Positions 20,301 through 26,664 of a DNA stretch of 40,428 nucleotides are shown here, piece after piece. The stretch comes from a virus. The position numbers and the translations under genes were made by a program. Under the pieces are notes generated by a model, which worked only from the letters and a program-made list of their open reading frames with translations, was not told where the DNA came from and searched no databases. Positions within the stretch are counted from its first letter, which is position 1, and the number at the start of each line of letters is the position of its first letter. The stretch is taken from positions 1 to 40,428 of the IMG/VR virus record IMGVR_UViG_3300047334_000141; one strand, given 5' to 3'.

Positions 20301-21392
20301 AACATCTTCAAAAACAGAAGCATTAGTATCCGTGTTTGAAAATTGTAAATAAATAAAAGGAGGTACAGCCATTGCATGATTTGAACTTGTGCTTAAAGCT
20401 AAAGCAGCTTGTTCTGAAGTTGCAATTGGTGGAGTTGCTGCAACAATAGAAGTATTAATATCATTACCACCAGGTAAAGTACCACTTGCACTTGCAATAG
20501 CACTTACGCCGTAAGTGGTTGTGTCTGAGACAGATTTAGCAACTTTAGCCACTTGATTTAAAGCAACACTTACTGCTGAAGGTGCAGAACTTGAAGAAAA
20601 AGCTTGTCTTAAATTTGAACCAAGAAAAGCCCAATCTCCTGTATACAAGCGATTTGTATATTTAACAAGATTACTTACTAACTCACGACCCGTAATAGAA
20701 AAAGAAATAGTGGAAAAAGCATTTAAAGGTAAAGCAGTTATTTTACTCATCCACTCAGAAAAATCAGCCAAAGTAATTGTTAAATAATTACCGTCATTTG
20801 GTGATGAAGTTCTGCTAATGTTTTGAATAACTCCACGGAAAACTACATCTTTATCATATCCACCTTGAACATTTCTATTTTTTAGTTTTATAATAACCGT
20901 ATCCATTACTCCGATACGTTCTTGATTTACGTTTACTCCTTCAGAATAATCATAATCTGTTGAGCCAGTAGTATCAGGACCAACAATTGCAGCATTTTTA
21001 CCATAACTACCTATAGTTGGTAAAAAATAAGAAATACTATCTGAATTTATTAGAACTAATTCAGCAGAACCAACTTCACCAGCTACAACCGAAGTGTTAG
21101 TTCTAATACTAACAACATTTGTTACATCGCTATTTCTATCAATATCAGAACTTAAAATAACATTAGGTGTTACATTTGACATTGAAGGTATACTAACGCC
21201 ACCAACATTTGGTTGGTAATTAGCTCCTGCACCTGTTAAATTTGTTTGTCCTTGAATAAAAGGTATGATTTCAGTATCAAGATTGAATCTGGAATAGAAC
21301 ATTACCTCATATCCTGGTTGGGATAGAGTTACATATTCTTGTCTTTTTTCTTTAATATAAGACTGAAGTTGAGCTATGTTAAAATTAGCCAT
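17355..21392 (-). CDS. Baseplate hub with lytic transglycosylase-like and NlpC/P60 domains
   Basis: 1345 residues, much longer than a simple gp27-type hub. Residues 1-250 and 480-760 look like hub beta domains (GVIQNISRTS at 187-196 and a late IIRLLGRNTDYYCTKVQ segment), separated by a Ser/Asn/Thr-rich disordered stretch at about 385-420. Residues 900-1030 resemble a lytic transglycosylase: a candidate catalytic Glu at 910 or 911 (LLFEES) and a late AAYNGSEGSLRYP motif. Residues 1205-1345 match NlpC/P60: Cys1244 (GEECAACVSAILQLAGLP) and His1298 (GHHVGIYTGNGEMI). Two peptidoglycan activities, glycan and peptide, would act when the spike enters the cell wall. The start has no obvious Shine-Dalgarno sequence and lies 4 bases after the previous stop, so reinitiation is likely. 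Confidence 0.85.
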   Translation of the reverse strand: MANFNIAQLQSYIKEKRQEYVTLSQPGYEVMFYSRFNLDTEIIPFIQGQTNLTGAGANYQPNVGGVSIPSMSNVTPNVILSSDIDRNSDVTNVVSIRTNTSVVAGEVGSAELVLINSDSISYFLPTIGSYGKNAAIVGPDTTGSTDYDYSEGVNVNQERIGVMDTVIIKLKNRNVQGGYDKDVVFRGVIQNISRTSSPNDGNYLTITLADFSEWMSKITALPLNAFSTISFSITGRELVSNLVKYTNRLYTGDWAFLGSNLRQAFSSSSAPSAVSVALNQVAKVAKSVSDTTTYGVSAIASASGTLPGGNDINTSIVAATPPIATSEQAALALSTSSNHAMAVPPFIYLQFSNTDTNASVFEDVQGTVSQAFNQIQKFLNISTSSSTDDSNSPDNAKNNTTGQNAQNTNDVSNPSSVFNQLNATETSLFTNLIQKGIFKLTPEDSKTIQYYQTTFTQYYDDKETNQFGTTLNNAANTVKNLQQYAWVLSDIYLEPGAISFENERPWAVAQKAANHALRECFFDFAPKLSSLAQTPYDSALVSEIYRTANSNPVNAANSNPNTKGLTTLDDIHPNIGILKYRLSPCMIPYVEDDNYQGTQEIFQWSISDDDVIKYQTFENSESLFTACFGFGSALDATSVTQDFKAIVSGQYRAGGLAFAHSADPQIERRVGYRFMTESDNLIKIPFLMYLTSYITLLQSKMNMFSASVSVIGNPKYKPGSIIRLLGRNTDYYCTKVQNSWSLTEGYKTDLYLQYGHTSGISPAPLTGGSTYDNIAANNTCETNVSAIEVPFKLDRNKQIGGIYVLCLISAFWEFMTCNASTDAALQALSPDVQKGAKKTEAVSDWLTLYNATPGTLIKGGFSVVNNPLKNPNFPSFTVASQIGNIQSAIQNVGLDKFFVTPNFIINLLFEESAASSTGGICIDAINEKYDGGTSCFMFTETDPTQPTLQELLHSQVYLQRFYNTFGLTPQEAVSDWNKCLSAGTAFLAGKFRQFYKTSNYDSTKFLYTLAAYNGSEGSLRYPSMVLGPAQVQNILNGTQHPGKNLASGSYIVGMSPTCTIQIPGLSQWPYKVYGPIGERLDAYKAYHSNTTDSDAKKVLLSFNSGMQEAINYISTLLKKYGDNTKTLKGAGVNGTPGASVNPNNVIDKVVAAWYSNENLSSLTANDANKLQATIMAITQKYQRCLNCSGVVGNPTNSKNMPLLNSTGGSNYSRRTYNAMLQFRASHQAKDSTIGVFGAPAGEECAACVSAILQLAGLPTYQPQVIVPNTAQMLALGYQIVDVSQAVPGDIITIGSGHHVGIYTGNGEMISNSSTPNSFTWGPAPISYCDSSQFYSNPGHIIYHHP

Positions 21393-21396
21393 ATTT

Positions 21397-22347
21397 TTAT
21401 TTTAATACAGTATTCCAATTTAAAGGTGTAACCAATACTTGTGTAGTAGACAGTTTTCCATCATCTCCAGGATATGCAGAATTAGCATTTTGTGGTGCTG
21501 AAGACCAATTATTTTTTAAATATTGAAGTATTTGAGCCGTACTTCCGACTTTATAAAATTGAAAAATTGAATTAGCATATTGTCGAGGAGTGTTACCAGG
21601 GTAATTTACATAATTAACTTGTGCTTTACCATTTGAACTGGTTAGACCATTGGTAATTTGGTTCTTTTGAGTTTGAGTAGAATTAAAATTACTACTAGTT
21701 CCGTTATTAGAATATTTCCCTTTAGTCATTACATCAAAAACAATAGTGTATTTGTAAGTATTTTCCTGAGCTTGTCTTTCAAAAGAAAAATCTTTCCATA
21801 CTCCTGAATAAGTTCTTCCCTCAATAGTTAAAACACACGGAGTTGGATTAGAAGCAGTTGCACTTCCACCAGTACTTTGATTATTAAAAACGGCATCCAT
21901 TCTTTGAATTTCTAAATAATATGCTGAACCAGTAGTTCCTCTTAATTCTAAATTTTGCATCATATATCCAAAATCTTGCAATACAATGCCTGTCAAAGTA
22001 TCAATTTGAACTAAACGTTTGCTCTGATTATCAATTAAATGGTTAGGGTCAATGTGTCCTTGAAATTTAAACCCATTACAAACTAATGTAAATCTAAGAG
22101 CAGGTTTTGTCTGTTTGGCAGACTGCTCCTGAAACATATTATTAATGTCATAATTTTTATAAGGATTTTTATTTTGTAATTGACTTCCATATGGATAAAT
22201 ATCAGTAGAAGTAAAAACGGTCGAATTATTGGATGTGGTTGGACTAATATTTTGTATATTAGACTTTTGTTTAACACCGTTAACTTGTCCAGTTGCGGTT
22301 TTTTTATTCTTATTTTTATTAATAATTGGTGGTGTTGTATTTGCCAT
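21397..22347 (-). CDS. Baseplate hub-associated / tube-initiator candidate
   Basis: 316 residues; a GGGAGGT ribosome-binding site lies inside the end of the tape measure gene, 11 bases before the ATG. Residues 1-60 are polar and probably disordered. Residues 80-215 form a compact beta-rich region (LRFTLVCNGFKFQGHI, then VLQDFGYMMQNLELRGTTG, then KDFSFERQAQENTYKYTIVFDVM), a layout like tube-fold proteins that cap the tail tube at the baseplate. The C-terminal part is Asn/Ser-rich. The position directly after the tape measure and before the hub is where T4-, Mu- and SPO1-like phages keep distal tube or hub adaptor proteins. The assignment rests on position and fold impression only. Confidence 0.6.
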   Translation of the reverse strand: MANTTPPIINKNKNKKTATGQVNGVKQKSNIQNISPTTSNNSTVFTSTDIYPYGSQLQNKNPYKNYDINNMFQEQSAKQTKPALRFTLVCNGFKFQGHIDPNHLIDNQSKRLVQIDTLTGIVLQDFGYMMQNLELRGTTGSAYYLEIQRMDAVFNNQSTGGSATASNPTPCVLTIEGRTYSGVWKDFSFERQAQENTYKYTIVFDVMTKGKYSNNGTSSNFNSTQTQKNQITNGLTSSNGKAQVNYVNYPGNTPRQYANSIFQFYKVGSTAQILQYLKNNWSSAPQNANSAYPGDDGKLSTTQVLVTPLNWNTVLK

Positions 22348-22350
22348 GAA

Positions 22351-25056
22351 TTACCAACCTCCCATCGAACCAGCATTCGCAATTGCCGCAACAACAGAAT
22401 TAAATGGATTATTAAGTTGGTTACCAATATTTTGAGTATATTGTTCCATTTGACCCTTGATTCGTGCTTCATTTGCAGCCATTGTTTGCATGAATTTAGC
22501 CATTGCTTTTTTAAGTTCTGCTGGACTTGTATTGTTAACAGTATCAATTTTTTGATTAACAGTAATTGTCTGATTAATGTTTACTCCACCTTTGCCACCG
22601 CCAGATGTTACTGGAGCAGCTTTCATCGCAGCACTTGCTGTACTTTCTCTTGCATTCAAATTTAATGTTTGAGCAGTTACATACATTGTATTAGTTGATT
22701 GTTTAACAGAAGCTAATGCAGCAGATTTTGGAACGCCACTTTTTGCTTCAGCATCATGACCTTTAAAAATATTGCCAATAGCACCGATTGCAGCACCACC
22801 CAGACCTGCTATTGGCAATGCTGCTTTAGCAATCGTTCCACCAACAGCACGAACAGTCCCAGCAGCGCCAGTAGCACCAACAGCCCCAGCAGCACGAGTT
22901 GCTATTCCAAATCCACCGGCGGCAACAGCACCCATGGCAGCACCACCAACACCAATTGCCGCACCAGCAGCACCAACAGCGCGAGCACCATTAGCAAGTA
23001 CTCCACCAGCAGCCATTATACCGCCAGCACCTGCTGCTGCGGCTCTCGCCGCTGCGCTACCAACACCCATTGCAGCATTACGAATTCCACCGGCAGCAGA
23101 ACCTACAACGGCACCTACAGCAGCACCAGTGGCACCTACAGCCCCTTTGGCTTTATTTAAAATATTACCGGCAGCATCTTTTATACCTTTTGCACCATGG
23201 TCTTCGTAAAACTGTTCTCCTATTGCAAGACCACCACCAATAGTAGAACCAGCAACCGCACCAAGTGCAGTTCCTACAATAGGTACAACACTACCAATAG
23301 CAGCCCCAGCAGCCGCGCCAGCACCCATGCCAGCGAGAACTCCACCACCGCGACCCATTTTCTTTTGAGCAGCCGCTTTTTCAGCAGGTGTTCTTGCTTC
23401 TATATTTTCACCTATACCACTAACTACATTACCTAAAGCATTTGTAGCCATCATAACACCAGTTTTTGCAAATGCTCCAACAGGACCAGCAGCAGGTACA
23501 AATTTACCAAGTTTATCACCAAAAAATGTTAATGCATTACCACTAGCCTCTAATCCTTGAGCAACAGCACCTTTTGTATTACCGTGGGCAGCATCATATA
23601 TAGCCATTCCACCATGATAAGCAACTTCAGCGCCACCAACAAATCTTGCTGCACCGGCTGCTGCACCTAATAATTTACCAGCAGTTCCACCAAGAACAGT
23701 AGCAGTTCCTTTGCCAATTGCGCGCAAAACAGGAGCGCCCATTTTACCAACGGCACCAGCAATTGGTCCAGCAACTTTTCCTACTGCATTAGAAGTTTTA
23801 CTAATAATATTAGAAGCACCATTAGCAAATTTGCCAGCATTTTCTGTAAAACCACTAAATTTTTCGGCAATATTGCCAGCAAAATCCTTAGCAGATTCAA
23901 CAGAACTACCAACTCTTTCCGCTATATTGCCAGCTAAATTTCTAGCAGAACTAACAGCTTTACTTAATCCTGTTTTTTCATAACTATCAGCAGCAAAACC
24001 ACGAACTCTTTCCATGATATTATCTGAAGTGTTACGAACAAAAGCACCAGCTTTATTTAAACCTCCTTTGATTTTACCCAGAAGACCTTCGCCTTCTTCA
24101 GAATTATTAAAATTATTTTTTAATTTATTTAAATTATCTCCCAAAAATTTTTTGCCTTTATTAAAAGTATCACCTAAACCACCAAAATTTCTTGCATCTT
24201 TTGCAACTTCTTCAGCGGCACCACCGCCACCTTTTAATAAATTCAGAAAGCCTTTAAAACCATTATTAAGAGCCCCTAATAATTGAGCAGCAACACCACC
24301 AAATTTAGCAGCTAATAAAGCTCCTAAAGCAGTTCCTAATGTTCCTAACATTTTCGATAATCCTGATAACCAATCGGATTTTCCACCATCATCAGAACCA
24401 TTTTTTTGAGCAGCACCAATACCTGTTGGCGAACCCTTCATGTGTTTAAGTAACTCTAAGATAGTCTTAATATCTTTGTTAATATCATCAAGAGTATCAT
24501 TCATTTTATCCCACCATGGTTTTGTTCCACCATCTTTAGAACTTCCCATGTTTTGTTTATTACTTGAATTTGCTTTTGCTTCACCAGCAAAAGTATCTGT
24601 AATTTTTTGAGCAGGATTTAATGCGGTAGCAGTTTGTGTTGGTGCTCCATTTAATGCAGTATTTAAATTTTTATATGTTGAATTAGAATTAATACGACGT
24701 GCAATTCCCAAATCTTGAAAGCTTTTAGCAGGAGAATTATTAATTCTATCTTGAATTATTGGTTTTGAATTAACAATTGTAGCTAAAGAACTTCCTACTA
24801 ATTTAGCATTTGAACCAGAGTTATCATTTTCATCAACCAATTCTTGTTGTGGTGTTCCATTGCTAATAACAGCGGGAACATTACTTTTCATTACAGCGGG
24901 GCGAGAATGTGAAATAGGCCCACTTGTAGGTGAGCCGTTTGAAGTCGCTGCTGATTCATTTACTTTGTTGGCTGCTGCGCGTATTTGCGCTCTTTTTGCT
25001 CTCGCGTTTGCGTTTCTAGCAGCCTTTTGTTCTTCAGTAAGTGGTTTTCTTGCCAT
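22351..25056 (-). CDS. Tape measure protein
   Basis: 901 residues, starting 2 bases after the stop of the frameshifted chaperone. Residues 1-30 are highly basic and Ala-rich. Residues 180-210 form an amphipathic helix, and 220-270 and 290-440 are Gly/Ala-rich helices. Residues about 565-765 are extraordinarily Gly/Ala-rich with GxxxG/AxxxG spacing, like the membrane-active glycine-zipper segments of other tape measures. The C-terminal 830-901 contains a Thr/Val/Asn strand-like segment and a coiled helix. The gene lies between the chaperone pair and the baseplate hub, the canonical place. By the family rule of about 0.15 nm per residue, the tail would be roughly 135 nm, which is an inference. 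Its Shine-Dalgarno sequence is weak (GAAAGAA), so translation is probably coupled to gpGT. Confidence 0.92.
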   Translation of the reverse strand: MARKPLTEEQKAARNANARAKRAQIRAAANKVNESAATSNGSPTSGPISHSRPAVMKSNVPAVISNGTPQQELVDENDNSGSNAKLVGSSLATIVNSKPIIQDRINNSPAKSFQDLGIARRINSNSTYKNLNTALNGAPTQTATALNPAQKITDTFAGEAKANSSNKQNMGSSKDGGTKPWWDKMNDTLDDINKDIKTILELLKHMKGSPTGIGAAQKNGSDDGGKSDWLSGLSKMLGTLGTALGALLAAKFGGVAAQLLGALNNGFKGFLNLLKGGGGAAEEVAKDARNFGGLGDTFNKGKKFLGDNLNKLKNNFNNSEEGEGLLGKIKGGLNKAGAFVRNTSDNIMERVRGFAADSYEKTGLSKAVSSARNLAGNIAERVGSSVESAKDFAGNIAEKFSGFTENAGKFANGASNIISKTSNAVGKVAGPIAGAVGKMGAPVLRAIGKGTATVLGGTAGKLLGAAAGAARFVGGAEVAYHGGMAIYDAAHGNTKGAVAQGLEASGNALTFFGDKLGKFVPAAGPVGAFAKTGVMMATNALGNVVSGIGENIEARTPAEKAAAQKKMGRGGGVLAGMGAGAAAGAAIGSVVPIVGTALGAVAGSTIGGGLAIGEQFYEDHGAKGIKDAAGNILNKAKGAVGATGAAVGAVVGSAAGGIRNAAMGVGSAAARAAAAGAGGIMAAGGVLANGARAVGAAGAAIGVGGAAMGAVAAGGFGIATRAAGAVGATGAAGTVRAVGGTIAKAALPIAGLGGAAIGAIGNIFKGHDAEAKSGVPKSAALASVKQSTNTMYVTAQTLNLNARESTASAAMKAAPVTSGGGKGGVNINQTITVNQKIDTVNNTSPAELKKAMAKFMQTMAANEARIKGQMEQYTQNIGNQLNNPFNSVVAAIANAGSMGGW

Positions 25057-25058
25057 TG

Positions 25059-25861
25059 TTATGTTCTTTCAACCGAAAGCGGAAATGCATCAGGATTATG
25101 ATATTCATTAATTTCACCATCAGTTGTGGTAGCAATAGTCTGAATATTTGTAAGCCTTTCCGTTTTTTCTCTAACAAGTGATTTGAATTTATCTTCATCC
25201 AAATCAGTGTAGACACGACCTTCTTCATCTTGAATTTCTTTAAGACCGACCATTTCAACTTCTTGACTAGTACCTTTTTCCTTTTTATCCATTTCTTCAT
25301 AGATATCAGGACGAATAAGAAATACTAACAATTTCATAAACTCGTCTTTTTCTTCAAATTCAATTTTTTTTCTACGTTCAGCATGCAAGTAATGCCACTG
25401 AATGAAGGCGGGGTGAAGTTTAATTACTTCATCATAAGTTTTATGCAGGTCTTTGCAAACCGTGTCTAAAACTACGCTCCACGGCTGCTCAACGATTTTT
25501 TTACGTCGTCTTCAACCTGCTTACTAATACTCTTATCCAACTTCTCATATTCATCATATAGAGCATTGATAACTGTATAATGTAATTTTGCAATTACTCC
25601 ATTAAGCACTTTGGCAATTTCTTCTGGAGTAGGATTATTAACATCTACAAAATTTTGCTTGCCATTGATAGCAGTAATTGCGCGAGCTAGAATCTCACAC
25701 TTTGTGCTAAGAAATGCGGCAGAAGACTCTGTAGTACCCGCTGCACTAAGGGCGTCCGTCAACCTTCTTGTATCTAATACAGTTAAGCTGAATTGAACGC
25801 CCAAAATTTCTACAGTCTCATTAATGAAACCAATATCAAATAATTTTTCTAAGCTAGTCAT
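25059..25861 (-). CDS. gpGT-like tail-assembly chaperone, -1 frameshift product
   Basis: Predicted fusion of about 267 residues. The first 122 codons are read in the gpG frame up to the in-frame heptamer A_AAA_AAA at 25502-25496. After a -1 slip, the frame continues without a stop (first codons ATC GTT GAG CAG) for 145 residues to the TAA at 25061-25059. The downstream part is helical and strongly charged (for example HAERRKKIEFEEKDEF and DEDKFKSLVREKTERL), as in lambda gpT-type extensions. No convincing independent ATG with a ribosome-binding site precedes the downstream frame; its first possible start would be a TTG at 25388. In lambda and many other tailed phages the fusion and gpG coat the tape measure and recruit tube subunits at a fixed ratio. 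The extension stops 2 bases before the tape measure gene. Confidence 0.9.
25458..25502 (-). promoter_or_regulatory. Programmed -1 ribosomal frameshift signal
   Basis: On the minus strand the gpG frame reads GTA AAA AAA TCG, so the heptamer A_AAA_AAA (25502-25496) fits the X_XXY_YYZ rule exactly. Nine bases downstream, AGCCGTG (25486-25480) can pair with CACGGTT (25464-25458), a 7-pair stem with one G-U and a 15-base loop that contains the gpG stop codon. The stem is modest and may be only a weak stimulator. The -1 frame is open across the entire join. Confidence 0.88.
25472..25861 (-). CDS. gpG-like tail-assembly chaperone
   Basis: 129 residues; GGGAG lies 6 bases before the ATG. The protein is mostly helical: residues 1-30 give a short strand-containing head (TVEILGVQFSLTVLDTRRL), followed by helices ending in EYEKLDKSISKQVEDDVKK. 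It lies between tail tube and tape measure, the standard place for the gpG part of the chaperone pair. The slippery A_AAA_AAA site sits at codons 121-122, 7 codons before the TAG stop. A stem-loop terminator upstream (25874-25900) separates it from the very strongly expressed tube gene, which fits a catalytic rather than structural protein. I infer that it is absent from finished virions, as in lambda. Confidence 0.88.
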   Translation of the reverse strand: MTSLEKLFDIGFINETVEILGVQFSLTVLDTRRLTDALSAAGTTESSAAFLSTKCEILARAITAINGKQNFVDVNNPTPEEIAKVLNGVIAKLHYTVINALYDEYEKLDKSISKQVEDDVKKSLSSRGA

Positions 25862-25873
25862 TTTGTTCTCCCT

Positions 25874-25900
25874 AAAAAGAGGGTAATAAATTTACCCTCT
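25874..25900 (-). terminator. Intrinsic terminator between tail tube and chaperone genes
   Basis: The minus strand reads AGAGGGTAA, a 5-base loop, then TTACCCTCT, a perfect 9-pair stem, immediately followed by TTTT and then AGG. The stem plus U-tract fits a Rho-independent terminator. It lies 23 bases after the tail tube stop and 12 bases before the chaperone start. The chaperone's own Shine-Dalgarno sequence lies just beyond the U-tract. I infer partial termination, lowering chaperone and tape measure mRNA relative to sheath and tube. Confidence 0.8.
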
Positions 25901-25923
25901 GATTATAGAACAATTTTAAATTA

Positions 25924-26643
25924 TTACTGAATTACCGTTTGAGTTAATGAAGTTGGTGCTGTAACTAATGACTGTGAATCTCCAGTAGTTGCTCCAACAA
26001 CAAAACTATTAAGATTTGCAATACTAGCTTGATTGATTTGGGTGTTACGATATGTGAAGCTAACGCTTTCCATAACAGTCTTTGCACCTGCATCAAATGC
26101 AGTTTGATAACCAGTAATCCAGCATTCCAAGTAAGTCTTAACAGTGATACCATTTACTTCTGGGGCCGGATTCATTGTGTGAACTGCAATATTAATAGGC
26201 CATTGAATATCCGCGATAGTGGTTATAACTGCGCCTCTTGTTCCAGAACCAGTACCGTTTACAGTGGCACCCTGTACTGGACCAAATTTGTCGGCAGGCC
26301 AATAATTATAAAGGTCATATGTGTCTACGCCTGGCAGTAATGCTTGATTATATTGAAATGCATCAAACAAACTATCTTTGAAGATTTCAAGGCGTCTTAC
26401 ATCAATTTGCCCAGACCATGTAGATGGCACAAATTCAACCGGATAAATATCTCCAATTTCATATTGCGGAAGAACTTCGCGTGCTTCTCTTGGCGCGAAT
26501 TGTTGAATCAATCCGATAGCGATATTTCCGATATACATTGCTACGAAATCGGCAGATACAACTTTACGACCTTTAGGAGGAACTGATAAGTGAGTAATTT
26601 CTTGGGTTTTTACACCGTATTGATATGAAGGGTCAAAGGGCAT
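25924..26643 (-). CDS. Tail tube protein
   Basis: 239 residues, preceded by the best ribosome-binding site in the window (AGGAGGT). It follows the sheath gene after 21 bases, the invariant sheath-tube order of contractile tails. The sequence is beta-rich with no membrane segment. Features include a VSADFVAMYIGNIAIGLIQQF stretch near residue 30, an IYPVEFVPSTWSGQIDVRRLEIFKDSLFDAF region, and a late YLECWITGYQ...VMESVSFTYRNT strand pair. The tube protein forms stacked hexamer rings through which DNA passes. The length is larger than T4 gp19 (163 residues), suggesting surface loops. Termination at 25874-25900 follows directly, consistent with high expression of sheath plus tube. Confidence 0.88.
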   Translation of the reverse strand: MPFDPSYQYGVKTQEITHLSVPPKGRKVVSADFVAMYIGNIAIGLIQQFAPREAREVLPQYEIGDIYPVEFVPSTWSGQIDVRRLEIFKDSLFDAFQYNQALLPGVDTYDLYNYWPADKFGPVQGATVNGTGSGTRGAVITTIADIQWPINIAVHTMNPAPEVNGITVKTYLECWITGYQTAFDAGAKTVMESVSFTYRNTQINQASIANLNSFVVGATTGDSQSLVTAPTSLTQTVIQ

Positions 26644-26652
26644 GATTTATAT

Positions 26653-26659
26653 ACCTCCT
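26653..26659 (-). promoter_or_regulatory. Strong Shine-Dalgarno of the tail tube gene
   Basis: AGGAGGT is complementary to the 16S rRNA anti-Shine-Dalgarno end over seven bases and sits 9 bases before the ATG at 26643. No other gene in this window has as complete a match, in line with the tube being one of the most abundant virion proteins. Confidence 0.8.
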
Positions 26660-26664
26660 AAAAA

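Noticed and set aside
22083-22547. Minus-strand 154-codon frame spanning the tape measure/316-residue junction
   Set aside because: Overlaps two supported genes in another frame, with Leu/Ile/Lys-rich shadow composition and no family resemblance.
22756-23209. Long plus-strand open frames opposite the tape measure gene (up to about 145 codons, Ala/Pro or Thr/Ser-rich)
   Set aside because: They are mirror images of the Gly/Ala-rich tape measure codons, have no ribosome-binding site, low-complexity composition, and oppose a clear gene.
25059-25388. Independent TTG-started 109-residue gene
   Set aside because: The frame is open further upstream to the slippery heptamer and the TTG has no good ribosome-binding site; a frameshift product explains it better.
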